Origin: Hahella sp.
GTDB taxonomy: Bacteria > Pseudomonadota > Gammaproteobacteria > Pseudomonadales > Oleiphilaceae
Direction: 5' to 3'
DNA: 64,000 nt
Assembly (NCBI GenBank): GCA_028280065.1
Contig: JANQMN010000132.1
Location: 1 to 64,000, forward strand
A program made the translations under genes and the position numbers. Below are positions 1 to 8,296 of the stretch, one piece after another; position 1 is the stretch's first letter, and each line of letters begins with the position of its first letter. The notes beneath the pieces were generated by a model. That model ran no database searches. It saw only the letters and a list, made by a program, of their open reading frames with translations, and was not told the DNA's origin.

Positions 1-221
1 GACAATTGATAAATCTGTTTCAGTAGATGCAATCCAATCATCAATCGATGGGGAATAGCGGGTCGACCCGCCTTGGCATAAAACGGATCTAGTTGGCTAT
101 CTAAATGGCCCCAGTCGATTCGATCAGCGAGCTGAGCTAGCTCATGTCGGAGGTTGATGATCTGGTCAAGGCGGGAGCGAAATAGGTCATCAGATGGCGT
201 ATTAGGCGTCTTGCCTTTCAT
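1..221 (-). mobile_element. IS5-family transposase, N-terminal part (cut by window edge)
   Basis: Reading the minus strand from the ATG at 221 gives an uninterrupted 73-residue frame that leaves the window. It begins MKGKTPNTPSDDLFRSRL and continues through HELAQLADRIDW, AGRPAIPHRLMIGLHLLK and QIYQLS. The order of Arg-Leu-rich start, 'LADRIDW' and 'GRP.IP.RLMIGLHLLK' is the usual N-terminal region (DUF772-like) of IS5-group DDE transposases. The catalytic DDE core lies outside the window, so intactness cannot be judged. The element's inner end must lie between about 222 and 450. The family call rests on recognised motifs, not on a search. Confidence 0.8.
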
Positions 222-234
222 TATGTTGTCTCCG

Positions 235-279
235 AAATTGCAAGCTTTTCACCACTATACCGAGGCAACCTTGCAATTT
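235..279. repeat. 10-bp inverted repeat upstream of the transposase
   Basis: AAATTGCAAG at 235-244 is matched exactly by CTTGCAATTT at 270-279, separated by 25 bases. It lies just upstream of the transposase start, so it may belong to the insertion-sequence leader or end. No terminal repeat can be defined without the other end of the element. Confidence 0.45.
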
Positions 280-300
280 GGAGGTTTTATTCACAAAGAA

Positions 301-334
301 GAAGCCCCGAAGTTCAAGGGCTTCGCGGGTTTTT
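301..334 (+). terminator. Hairpin near the IS end, terminator-like
   Basis: GAAGCCC (301-307) pairs with GGGCTTC (318-324) across a 10-base loop and is followed on the plus strand by GCGGGTTTTT. No plus-strand gene precedes it inside the window, so it may shield the element from outside transcription or simply be part of the insertion-sequence end. Confidence 0.4.
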
Positions 335-452
335 CACGGCCGACCAATTACATACTTGTTAATGATTTCCCGATGTCCCCCGCTTTCCTTAAGCAAATAG
401 CTAATATGTTGACGTCAATTCTGAAAAGACCGTCTTCAAGTAGGGTATCCTC

Positions 453-1013
453 CTATCGCGCCGAAAAGTGCAGGAGCCTCCGTACTACTTTTTCAAGTCG
501 TTGTTGCTGTTGCTCCGAGACGAGTTCTCCCGAGGCATCGAAGGCTTCGTGGGCTTTATTAAGCGCCAATTGGTCCGGGATGACGATGCAGCCCAATCCT
601 TCGAGTATAAACCTGACATTGGGTAAAGCTCTTATTCCCCCCAACGCCCCTGGTGATGCAGCCAGCAATGCGACCCATTTATCCTGGAAAGGTTTATGCT
701 CGCTGTCGTCGGGTCTGGAAAGCCAGTCCAACGTGTTTTTCAACACCGCGGTAATGCCGGCATTGTACTCGGGGCTGGCAATAATAAATCCTTGATGTTC
801 TGCAAACATAGCCTTCAACTTGCGGGCGTTTTCAGGCATGCCGGATGCCTTTTCCAGGTCTCCGTCGTAGATGGGTAAAGGGTAGTCCGCCAAGTCGATT
901 TCGGTAATAGAAGCGCCTAGGCTGGCTGCCTTTTGGGCAGCGGCATGGCAGAGCTTTTTATTAAAGGAATCCTTACGGAGGCTACCGGCAAAGCAAAGAA
1001 TTTTCGTGGACAT
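453..1013 (-). CDS. NADPH-dependent FMN reductase family protein
   Basis: This 186-residue soluble flavoprotein belongs to the NADPH-dependent FMN reductase (ChrR/AzR-like) family, which reduces quinones, azo dyes, chromate or free flavin using NAD(P)H. The FMN phosphate-binding loop GSLRKDSFN is at residues 10-18, and the isoalloxazine-side motif SPEYNAGITAVLKNTLDW is in the middle, as in characterised members. Length is normal for the family. The start ATG at 1013 gives a natural N-terminus (MSTKILCFAGSLR). It lies about 50 nt downstream of gpt on the same strand and is probably cotranscribed. The exact substrate cannot be read from sequence. Confidence 0.88.
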   Translation of the reverse strand: MSTKILCFAGSLRKDSFNKKLCHAAAQKAASLGASITEIDLADYPLPIYDGDLEKASGMPENARKLKAMFAEHQGFIIASPEYNAGITAVLKNTLDWLSRPDDSEHKPFQDKWVALLAASPGALGGIRALPNVRFILEGLGCIVIPDQLALNKAHEAFDASGELVSEQQQQRLEKVVRRLLHFSAR

Positions 1014-1062
1014 TGGTCTTTCCTGAATGAGTAGTAGAATTCGAGATACGAGTATTCAAATC

Positions 1063-1557
1063 TTATGGTTTGCTAATGCGTTCGGAAAGAGGCGGGACGA
1101 AACTGAGATCGGTATCCCAGGGAAACCGAATCCAGGTGTCCTGCGGCACTTCCTTAATACATTCGTCAACGCGCTCGCGGCCTTCCGGTTTGGCATAAAG
1201 GGTTGCAAAATACGCTTTTGGTAATAGTTCCCGGACGAATTTTGCGGTGCGTCCGGTATCCACCAGGTCATCGATCAATAAGTACCCTTCGCCGTCATGA
1301 TCAATATGCAGTGCATTCAATAGGGTTACCGAATCACTTTGGGATTGACCTTCATAGCTGGCCACGCAAATGGTATCGACCTGCCTGATGTTGAGTTCTC
1401 TGGCAATGATGGCAGCTGGGATCATACCTCCCCGGGCAATGGCAATAATGCCTTTCCAGTCGTCCTTGTGTAAAAGACTTGCCGCCAAACGTCTGGAATG
1501 GCGCTGCAGTGCATCCCAGGAAATATAAATGTCGGAGTGATACTGCAGATCGGACAT
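1063..1557 (-). CDS. gpt: Xanthine-guanine phosphoribosyltransferase
   Basis: This 164-residue purine salvage enzyme transfers phosphoribose from PRPP to xanthine, guanine or hypoxanthine in the cytoplasm. The N-terminal ISWDALQRHSRRLAASLL, the WKGIIAIARGGMIPA strand-loop, the PRPP-binding loop LLIDDLVDTGRTA and the C-terminal PQDTWIRFPWD all follow E. coli Gpt closely. Length is also similar (E. coli 152). It is the first gene of a probable two-gene operon with the flavin reductase, and diverges from the DUF938 methyltransferase across about 107 nt that must hold both promoters. Confidence 0.95.
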   Translation of the reverse strand: MSDLQYHSDIYISWDALQRHSRRLAASLLHKDDWKGIIAIARGGMIPAAIIARELNIRQVDTICVASYEGQSQSDSVTLLNALHIDHDGEGYLLIDDLVDTGRTAKFVRELLPKAYFATLYAKPEGRERVDECIKEVPQDTWIRFPWDTDLSFVPPLSERISKP

Positions 1558-1664
1558 AAAAACTGTTTATCCTTGTAGGTGAAAAAAACTGGTTGCCAAT
1601 TAAGCGTTCTGATTTATAGTTAGTATCTCCAGCTCAATAACAACAACTCGATCAGAGCTAAATT

Positions 1665-2276
1665 ATGCCCGCCATGCCTTCCGATTTACCCGTTGCCCCT
1701 TCTTGTTTACGAAACCAGCACGCAATTCTAGGCGTTTTGCTGGAAGTCTTTGCCGATACAAAAACGGTTCTGGAAATCGGCAGTGGTACGGGCCAACATG
1801 CCGCCTATTTTTCTGAAAAAATGCCGAATCTTACCTGGCAACCCACGGATTTACCCGATTGTATACCAGGAATAGAACGTTGGCGCGAGCATATCAAGGT
1901 AAATAATTTTAAGCCCGCCAAGGTATTGGATGTGGCCAGTTTGCCTTGGCCGGAGATAGGGGTGTTTGAGGCGGTGTTTACTGCGAACACTTTACATTTC
2001 ATGCCTTGGGCGCAAGTCGTCGCACTATTTGCCCATCTGCGAGAAGTCACGTCATCAAACGCGGTTGCCGTGATTTATGGACCGTTCAATCTGCACGGAG
2101 AATTTACCAGCGATGGAAATGCCGCACTGGATGCATGGCTCAAGGAACGCAATCCCGCTTTTGGTATTCGAGACCAAAGCGTCGTATGTAAAGTCGCCGC
2201 CGATAGTGGCTGGCGAATGAAGCAGGATATCGCGATGCCGGCGAATAATCATATTTTGGTGTTTGAACTTACTTAG
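1665..2276 (+). CDS. DUF938 family SAM-dependent methyltransferase
   Basis: This 203-residue protein matches the DUF938 family of class I methyltransferase-fold proteins. The SAM-binding motif VLEIGSGTGQHAAYFS sits at about residues 36-51, followed by the family signatures WQPTDLP and NTLHFMPW and the late block YGPFNLHGEFTSDGNA. The substrate of the family is not established. The ATG at 1665 is used; an internal ATG three codons later is equally plausible. It stands alone between gpt (divergent) and the large repeat protein. Cytoplasmic, with no signal peptide. Confidence 0.85.
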   Translation: MPAMPSDLPVAPSCLRNQHAILGVLLEVFADTKTVLEIGSGTGQHAAYFSEKMPNLTWQPTDLPDCIPGIERWREHIKVNNFKPAKVLDVASLPWPEIGVFEAVFTANTLHFMPWAQVVALFAHLREVTSSNAVAVIYGPFNLHGEFTSDGNAALDAWLKERNPAFGIRDQSVVCKVAADSGWRMKQDIAMPANNHILVFELT

Positions 2277-2328
2277 CGAAGTCATTTAAAACCCGATTTC
2301 AATAACTAAAAAGGAATCTATCTCCACC

Positions 2329-5300
2329 ATGCGAAAACTATTACCAGCCATAATACTTTGTATGCAGACGGTTTCCGGCGTCTGTTTTGCAAATCTCACC
2401 ACTTCACAAGAAATTCAGCAGCTTTATATCGGCTATCTGGGCCGCGCAGCAGATGCTGCAGGCTTGGCCTATTGGACCGGGGAAGTCGATCAAGGAAGAA
2501 TTACCGTTGACCAGATTCGGATAAATATTGTCAACGAACAACCCGAGTACTTGGAAAACTATGGACAGCTTACAAACACCGAGTTCGCCATCAAGGTTTA
2601 TCAAAACCTGCTCAATAGGGAACCGGACCAGGCGGGACTGGAATATTGGGTAGGAGAATTAGATTCCGGCAGTGTATTACCTGAAGTTTTGATCCTTGCC
2701 TACATTAACGGTGTTTCTTCTGAAGAAGATGAGAATATCCTATCGAACAAACTCACGGTGGCAGAGTGCTACACGAACAACCCTGATATTTATAGTGCGG
2801 ATCTGGTGGAAACCATCATTGCTGAATTGGACAGTACCTCGGCCTATGCGCAGTGTCCGCCGGTTGCAAACGCAGGTGCGGACCAAACCGGTCTTTTGAC
2901 TGGTGAGCTGGTTCAGCTTTCCGGAAGCGGGCTGGATGTGGAGGGGCAGCTAAGCTTCTTGTGGGAGCAGACAGCCGGTCCGGAAGTTACTTTGTCATCA
3001 ACCGAGTTGAGTAATCCTTCCTTCACGGCCGTCAGTGCGGGAACTTATGCGTTTTCGTTAACCGTTACGGATTCTGCGGGAGCTAGCTCCACTGATAGTG
3101 CAGAGGTTTTTGTCAGCCAAGCGCAAATGGAGCGGGCATTGGAAGCAAATCTCAGCTTTGACCGAACATTGGTCAAGGCGGGCGAAAGAGTTCTAATCCT
3201 GGTTAATGTCGGCAATAGTAAACTCCTGCCGATTTCCAATGTTTCAGTGCAAACTACGCTGCCCGAAGGGCTCAGCTTTAACTGGGCTAACCAGTCGGAA
3301 CCGAATGTTACCAGCGGCTGCAGCAACTGTTCGGGTGGCTCCACTGCTGCATGGAGTCTGGGTACATTGGATGCCGGTGAGTCCAGGACAATAACCTTGG
3401 ATGCTTTGGTCGCCGGCGAATTGTTGTCGGGTGAACGCCTGGATCTATCCTTTTCCGTTACGGCGGACGATGAGAACACGCTCAATCTCAACCGCAGTAT
3501 TGACGTGCAAAATGATTTAGCCGCCAGCATGGCCTTAGGATTGTCGAATGATCCTTTGGTGCCCGGAGAATCGATGACATACCGTGTCGATCTCGGTAAC
3601 CTCAGCGACGGTTTTATTACCAACGCTCGAATAGAATTGAATCTTCCTGAAGGCCTCACAGTAGATAGCGTTAGTGATGACGGCGCGGTGCCGGACACCG
3701 GCCAGATAGCCTGGGATATTGCCAGTATGGCAGTTGGGGAAACGCTGTTTCGTGAGGTTAGCGTGACTGTCAGCGATGCGCTGCTGGCAGGCCGGATTCT
3801 GACTGCAAATGCTCAATTGATGCATGACGGCGGATTGGTTGTCGATCACCAGGTAGAGCATGCGGTGACGCTGGTAGATGATGCGCCTTCCTTGAAATTG
3901 GATATCAATACATCAAAACGGATAGCTCAGGCCGGCGAGCGGGTGCTCTATACCATTACTGTCAGTAATCCATCATTGCTGCCCATTAATGATACTTACG
4001 TTCACATGCACGTTTCCGAAGGATTGAGTTTTAATTGGAGTACCCATGTCGAACCGAATATTCATGCCGGTTGCAGTAATTGTTCGGAGGGCTCTTATGC
4101 CGGCTGGACTTTGGAAACTTTGGAGGCTGGTGAGAGTCGTAATATTACAATTGATGCCGCCATCGATGCAGATCTATTAAGTGGAAACCTGATTGTATTA
4201 CCGGTTAGTGTCACGGGTAATACTCTGAAAGATACCATCAAGCTCAACCATAGCCTGGCTATTCAAAATGATCCGGAAAGCATTATGGCGCTGAGTATTT
4301 CCGATGACCCTCTGATTCCAGGAGAATCGGTTGGGTATCGGGTGGACGTCGGCAATATCAGTGCTGGTTTTATCAGTAACGCCCGCATTGAACTGAACTT
4401 GCCTGACGGCTACAGCGTCGACTATATAAGCAATAACGGTTTACAGCCCACCGCCAATCAGATCGTTTGGGATGTTCCGAGCATTAGCGTCGGTGAAGCA
4501 CTCTTTCGCGAAGTAGAAGTCACTGCCAGTGAGACATTGCAGCCTGGAGAAATACTCAATGCTGAAGCACGACTTATGTATGATGAAGGCTTGGAAGTGG
4601 ATAACCTGGTAGAGCATTCACTAACCGTTATTGAAGATGCGCCGACCCTCAATATGCGAATTCATAGTGCAGCTCGACATGCCGTCGCGGGTGAACGCAT
4701 GCTGTATACCTTTACCGTTAGTAACACTTCACTGCTGCCCGTTGACGATGTGCTTGTACACCTTCATGTACCCCGAGGCTTGAGTTTCAACTGGAGTACC
4801 AATGTTGAGCCGAATATTAATATAGGGTGCAGTAATTGTTCGGAATCCTCTTACGCCGGTTGGACTTTAAATACGTTAGCGGCCGGTGAAAGTAGAGTTA
4901 TCACCATTGATGCTGCGATTGATTCCGATTTGCTGAGTGGCGATCTTATTCACCTTCCGCTTTCTTTAACGGGCAGTACGTTGGAAGATACTGTCCAACT
5001 CTCCTACACGCTTGCCATTCAGAACGATCCGGATGAAAGCATGGCGCTAAGTGTTTCTGAAGATCCTCTGGTGGCCGGGGATAGTTTCATCTATCGGTTG
5101 GATATTGGGAATGTCAGTGCCGGTTTCATAAGCAACGCTCAAATTGAATTGAATTTACCGGATGGCCTGACTGTACAAAGTATTAGCGATGGCGGTGTAC
5201 AGCCCCTGGATCAGTTGGTCACTTGGGAACTACCCAGCATGACTGTAGGTGAGTCGCTTTTCCGCGAAATAGCCGTGACTTCCAGTCAGGCACTTCAAAC

Positions 5301-5781
5301 AGGCCAAATTCTCGTCGCGGACGCAAGGCTTCTGCATGATGGCGACTGGGAGGTGGATCAACAGGTAGAGCAAAGCGTTACAATACGAGAATCCGCCGCG
5401 CCACTTGATCTTGATATCAGTTCGGCATCCCGCAGCGTGACCGCAGGAGAGACAGCATCCTATACAATTACCACGACCAACACCTCTCTCTTGCCGGTAG
5501 ATGATGTTATCGTCCATATTCATGTCCCCCGAGGCATAAGTTTTAACTGGGCCAATGACGCAGAACCCAATGTTACCTCCGGATGTAGCAACTGCTCGGA
5601 AGGGGCATATGCTTCCTGGAGTCTTGGGACATTGGCTTCTGGGGCTAGCCAAGAAATCACAATTGATGCCGATGTAGCCGCAGACCTCTTGAGTGGTAAT
5701 CTGAGCGTACTTCCCGTCACAGTTAGCGGCAGTACGCTGGAAGATTCTATTTTCCTTACCTATACGCTAGCGATAGAGTAG
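2329..5781 (+). CDS. Large exported DUF4214 / PKD / tandem beta-repeat protein
   Basis: This 1150-residue protein has a signal peptide (residues 1-21, cleavage after VCFA). A DUF4214 domain at about 25-150 contains two related GYLGR.AD.AGL.YW-type helical units. A PKD-like domain follows at about 178-265, ending SLTVTDSAGASSTDSA. After residue 270 there are alternating A and B beta-sandwich modules (DUF11-like) with a period of 251-252 residues: A modules begin near 271, 522, 774 and 1026. There are three AB pairs and a terminal A. Every A module carries GCSNCS, which could form a local disulfide. No membrane anchor or sortase signal is visible, so secretion or surface attachment is inferred. 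The function is unknown. The same DUF4214 type occurs in the metalloprotease at 8297-12385. Confidence 0.8.
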   Translation: MRKLLPAIILCMQTVSGVCFANLTTSQEIQQLYIGYLGRAADAAGLAYWTGEVDQGRITVDQIRINIVNEQPEYLENYGQLTNTEFAIKVYQNLLNREPDQAGLEYWVGELDSGSVLPEVLILAYINGVSSEEDENILSNKLTVAECYTNNPDIYSADLVETIIAELDSTSAYAQCPPVANAGADQTGLLTGELVQLSGSGLDVEGQLSFLWEQTAGPEVTLSSTELSNPSFTAVSAGTYAFSLTVTDSAGASSTDSAEVFVSQAQMERALEANLSFDRTLVKAGERVLILVNVGNSKLLPISNVSVQTTLPEGLSFNWANQSEPNVTSGCSNCSGGSTAAWSLGTLDAGESRTITLDALVAGELLSGERLDLSFSVTADDENTLNLNRSIDVQNDLAASMALGLSNDPLVPGESMTYRVDLGNLSDGFITNARIELNLPEGLTVDSVSDDGAVPDTGQIAWDIASMAVGETLFREVSVTVSDALLAGRILTANAQLMHDGGLVVDHQVEHAVTLVDDAPSLKLDINTSKRIAQAGERVLYTITVSNPSLLPINDTYVHMHVSEGLSFNWSTHVEPNIHAGCSNCSEGSYAGWTLETLEAGESRNITIDAAIDADLLSGNLIVLPVSVTGNTLKDTIKLNHSLAIQNDPESIMALSISDDPLIPGESVGYRVDVGNISAGFISNARIELNLPDGYSVDYISNNGLQPTANQIVWDVPSISVGEALFREVEVTASETLQPGEILNAEARLMYDEGLEVDNLVEHSLTVIEDAPTLNMRIHSAARHAVAGERMLYTFTVSNTSLLPVDDVLVHLHVPRGLSFNWSTNVEPNINIGCSNCSESSYAGWTLNTLAAGESRVITIDAAIDSDLLSGDLIHLPLSLTGSTLEDTVQLSYTLAIQNDPDESMALSVSEDPLVAGDSFIYRLDIGNVSAGFISNAQIELNLPDGLTVQSISDGGVQPLDQLVTWELPSMTVGESLFREIAVTSSQALQTGQILVADARLLHDGDWEVDQQVEQSVTIRESAAPLDLDISSASRSVTAGETASYTITTTNTSLLPVDDVIVHIHVPRGISFNWANDAEPNVTSGCSNCSEGAYASWSLGTLASGASQEITIDADVAADLLSGNLSVLPVTVSGSTLEDSIFLTYTLAIE

Positions 5782-5793
5782 TCAATTGATTCA

Positions 5794-5818
5794 CCCGCCG
5801 GAAGTTTCCGCCGGCGGG
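5794..5818. terminator. Bidirectional terminator hairpin
   Basis: CCCGCCGG (5794-5801) pairs perfectly with CCGGCGGG (5811-5818) over a 9-base loop, between the convergent ends of the repeat protein (stop at 5781) and the GH12 gene (stop at 5835). The following stretch ATTCCTTTAAAAAA supplies a weak U-tract on one side. Confidence 0.7.
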
Positions 5819-5834
5819 ATTCCTTTAAAAAATG

Positions 5835-6707
5835 CTAAGGATTAACGGTTACTTCAAAAGCTTTTACGAATGTCGTTCCGCTGCCGGGGCCAATCTCGTT
5901 GCCAAATTCGATACTGGCCAAGTACACTTCAGGACTAACGATTTCTTGGGCAATTAAATAGTCAATAAAGTCCTCAAGGTGTACTGTACCTTGCTGGCGT
6001 TCTTCCAACCTAACGAAGGCTAAATAAGTCCAGTTGCTACCTGCCGGCTCCCAATCGGGCTCTCCTTGATAAAAAGCGTAAGTGCCCGATTGCGTGACTA
6101 CATCGCCTTGATATTGGCCGAAGGGTGTCAGACTGCCTGCGTCTTCCCAAATCATCAATTCAAAAATGGCATTGCCTGGGTTAACCAAATCCGAAGAGGA
6201 CAGCCAATTATCGAATGCGAGATTGTAGGTGCCCTTTATGTCCAAATACTCCACAGCGTATGACACCTGTATGGAGTCGATTTTATCCAACCTGATCGGA
6301 AGTTTTTCCGTGGTACTAGCGGGGTACCATGGTTTCCATCCATAGATTACTTCCGGATAGCCCATGACGGTCTTCGCGGCTCCTGGATAAGACCAACGCC
6401 ATCCGAAATTGCCGAGGCTGACATCCTCTAAAGTAAACACACATTGACCGAACCTGTCGCTGTCAGCTTGGGCTGCATTCCAACTATTGTTCTCAACCTT
6501 TAGTTCCGAGAGTTCGAAAGTGGCAAATGGCGAACAGGCCTGCTGGTTTATCAGATTATCCAAATCGCTGGGAGCGGGAAATCGGGAAATGGACGTGTCG
6601 TTGCTTGAACAGCCGGAAGCAAGATAGAGCATAATCAGTATGCTCATTAGTTGCCTGGCGGTTGCGAGGATTGAAGTCTTATTGAGTAACGTATGCCGGG
6701 TAATCAT
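5835..6707 (-). CDS. GH12 family endo-beta-1,4-glucanase-like lipoprotein
   Basis: This 290-residue protein has a lipoprotein signal (SILIMLYLASGC, lipid-modified Cys33) and a glycoside hydrolase family 12 fold. ELMIW at 183-187 matches the GH12 nucleophile motif (Glu183), and FGNE at 268-271 matches the acid/base region usually written FGTEPFTG (Glu271). Trp-rich stretches such as FGWRWSYPG and YGWKPWYP fit a glucan-binding cleft. GH12 enzymes cleave beta-1,4-glucan or xyloglucan in a retaining manner. As an outer-membrane lipoprotein it would act at the cell surface or in the periplasm. The start used is the first ATG; the internal ATG at residue 21 would also give a workable lipoprotein signal. 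Confidence 0.8.
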   Translation of the reverse strand: MITRHTLLNKTSILATARQLMSILIMLYLASGCSSNDTSISRFPAPSDLDNLINQQACSPFATFELSELKVENNSWNAAQADSDRFGQCVFTLEDVSLGNFGWRWSYPGAAKTVMGYPEVIYGWKPWYPASTTEKLPIRLDKIDSIQVSYAVEYLDIKGTYNLAFDNWLSSSDLVNPGNAIFELMIWEDAGSLTPFGQYQGDVVTQSGTYAFYQGEPDWEPAGSNWTYLAFVRLEERQQGTVHLEDFIDYLIAQEIVSPEVYLASIEFGNEIGPGSGTTFVKAFEVTVNP

Positions 6708-6864
6708 GGAAGTAGTTGACCCTATTTGGAGAAAGGCTTTTTGGTAGCGGTTAATTGTAGACAGCAGTATACAAACAGGATTTGTTCTGCGGCTAATTTT
6801 TCGGAACCAGCCGTGCGCGAACTTCGTCAGCTATTGATCTAAGGCTTCGAAAAGAAATCTTTTT

Positions 6865-6901
6865 ATAGATGCATACTATCGATTGAATATATTTAATTGA
6901 G
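6865..6901. promoter_or_regulatory. OxyR-like site upstream of dps
   Basis: ATAG (6865-6868), seven bases, CTAT (6876-6879), seven bases, then ATAT (6887-6890) gives the ATAG-N7-CTAT spacing of OxyR sites for the first half. The second half is degenerate (its last element reads TGAG at 6898-6901). It lies about 100 nt before the dps start, and dps is a classical OxyR target. This is pattern matching by eye only. Confidence 0.35.
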
Positions 6902-6976
6902 TATATCTATTTTATTCGGCTGGTTATCATAGCCACAGTAGTTAGACAAACTCAATGCAAACGGAGAAGAGCGAAG

Positions 6977-7456
6977 ATGTCAGAGATTAATATCGGTATT
7001 GAAGAACAAAGTCGGATTCGGGTGGCGGAAGGACTAAAAAAGCTTCTTGCTGATTCCTATTCACTTTACTTGCAGACCCATAACTTTCATTGGAATGTCA
7101 CAGGACCCCAGTTCCGCGAGCTGCATTTAATGTTTGAGGAACACTATACCGAAATGGCCACAGCGGTAGACGACATTGCAGAACGCATTCGAACTCTAGG
7201 TATTTTTGCGCCAGGGACTTACAAGAAACTCGCGGACTTAAGCTCTCTGGAAGAAACCGAAGAAATTCCTTCTGCAGATGAGATGGTCGGATTACTTTTG
7301 GTCAATCACGAGCAGGTTGTGCGCACATGCCGAAGTGTTCTAAAACTGGCGCAGGATGCCGATGACGAATCGACCTCGGCATTGGTATCCGACCGGATGC
7401 GGGTTCATGAAAAAACCGCCTGGATGCTGCGAGCCCTACAACCCAGTAACCCCTAA
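6977..7456 (+). CDS. dps: Dps family DNA-binding / iron-sequestering ferritin
   Basis: This 159-residue protein is a Dps-type mini-ferritin that oxidises Fe(II) with peroxide in a dodecamer shell and protects DNA. The ferroxidase signature is complete: [11 protein letters not shown] (about residues 34-44), then [24 protein letters not shown], giving the inter-subunit His, Asp and Glu ligands of the family. The N-terminus is short and not strongly basic, so DNA binding is uncertain. The start is supported by GGAGAAGAG a few bases upstream of ATG 6977. It is monocistronic, with an AT-rich upstream region that includes a possible OxyR half-site. Confidence 0.92.
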   Translation: MSEINIGIEEQSRIRVAEGLKKLLADSYSLYLQTHNFHWNVTGPQFRELHLMFEEHYTEMATAVDDIAERIRTLGIFAPGTYKKLADLSSLEETEEIPSADEMVGLLLVNHEQVVRTCRSVLKLAQDADDESTSALVSDRMRVHEKTAWMLRALQPSNP

Positions 7457-7629
7457 ATGAATCAAAGCAACATATGCACTAGGGCGAATCAGTTCGTCGA
7501 TTTGTAAGAGGAGCATCCTTGCAAATCTACTTGAAAGGGATTGGGCCAATCGTTCTCATGGCTTTGAATAATAAAGCACCATTTTTCACCTGGTAATGGG
7601 AGATTTCTGAATTCTTTGTAGCAAGTCTC

Positions 7630-7644
7630 CCACTTGGCAAGTGG
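7630..7644. repeat. Short palindrome downstream of dps
   Basis: CCACTTG (7630-7636) and CAAGTGG (7638-7644) form a near-perfect 15-bp palindrome between dps and the microprotein gene. There is no T-run after it, so a terminator role is doubtful. Nothing else was recognised in 7457-7688. Confidence 0.3.
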
Positions 7645-7688
7645 ACTGTGACGGCCTAGCAACTAGTCAATTCAGTCGCTAAGCTGAA

Positions 7689-7874
7689 TTAGATTGCGTT
7701 CGCATGCCAAGCGGATCTGTCGGTTGAACGACGCCCTGGTTTTACCCGGCGATTAGTCGCATCGAGGTCAAATCGAATCTCTTGCCTGCGTTCGTTATCT
7801 TTTCTTCTATGTAGTTTACGCCGTTCGAAACCGTTGTATTTCGTGGGGTTGCGTGATTCAAATTGAGCAGTCAT
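7689..7874 (-). CDS. Arg-rich small protein, hypothetical
   Basis: This 61-residue, highly charged protein has no membrane segment. It contains repeated Arg-Arg clusters: FERRKLHRRKDNERRQ, then RRVKPGRRSTDRSAW. Short proteins with this spacing of RR pairs and a terminal D(R)xxW are familiar to me from other gammaproteobacteria, but no function is known. The start ATG at 7874 follows AAGGTAAG on the minus strand, a fair ribosome binding site. The composition suggests nucleic-acid or membrane-phospholipid contact, which is inference only. Confidence 0.6.
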   Translation of the reverse strand: MTAQFESRNPTKYNGFERRKLHRRKDNERRQEIRFDLDATNRRVKPGRRSTDRSAWHANAI

Positions 7875-8247
7875 TTTTTCTTACCTTTTTGTGGATTCGG
7901 TTTTTTATTTATAGCGTATTTATACCTTGGAACCCCTCATCCGATGATTTTTGACATCTTCGAAAATGCGGCGCGGGTTCAGACGGAAATGTTTCGGTAA
8001 AAATCCAGGTAATGCGTTCTTTCATTGTTAAAGATTGTGAATCTCAATCCTTTTCTGATGCCGACACAAGGTATCGAAGGTTAGATCAATATAACATCAA
8101 TGCGATTTTTAACCGGCGATAGGGGAGCAGCGTGAACGCGGTATATGCAGGATTTGCTCTATCGGTCAACCCTTAACAGTCTTGCCGATTTTGTCATTTA
8201 TTGAAGCTAAGATCTCACTTGCCGTCTTTTGGATTTATATCCCTGGG
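7875..8247. other. Intergenic region without recognised gene
   Basis: About 370 nt upstream of the Arg-rich small gene and beyond the terminator of the metalloprotease gene. It is AT-rich near 7880-7920, where the promoter of the small gene probably lies. No open frame with a convincing start, no RNA gene and no strong repeat were seen. Confidence 0.5.
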
Positions 8248-8285
8248 AAAAAAAGGCCATTGAGCTGAGGTGAGGAACAATGGCC
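8248..8285 (-). terminator. Rho-independent terminator of the metalloprotease gene
   Basis: On the minus strand GGCCATTG (8278-8285) pairs with CAATGGCC (8255-8262), followed directly by seven T residues (8254-8248). It begins 12 nt after the stop codon at 8297 and has the textbook stem plus U-tract arrangement. Confidence 0.85.
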
Positions 8286-8296
8286 CAGAAGGCTGA

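Noticed and set aside
154..795. 213-residue plus-strand frame across the IS end and the flavin reductase gene
   Set aside because: It lies antisense to the transposase start and the FMN reductase, has no family resemblance and no ribosome binding site, and mixes unrelated sequence.
3045..3698. 217-residue minus-strand frame inside the large repeat protein gene
   Set aside because: It is antisense to a clearly coding repeat array and its composition is that of a codon shadow (Ser/Arg-rich, no domain).
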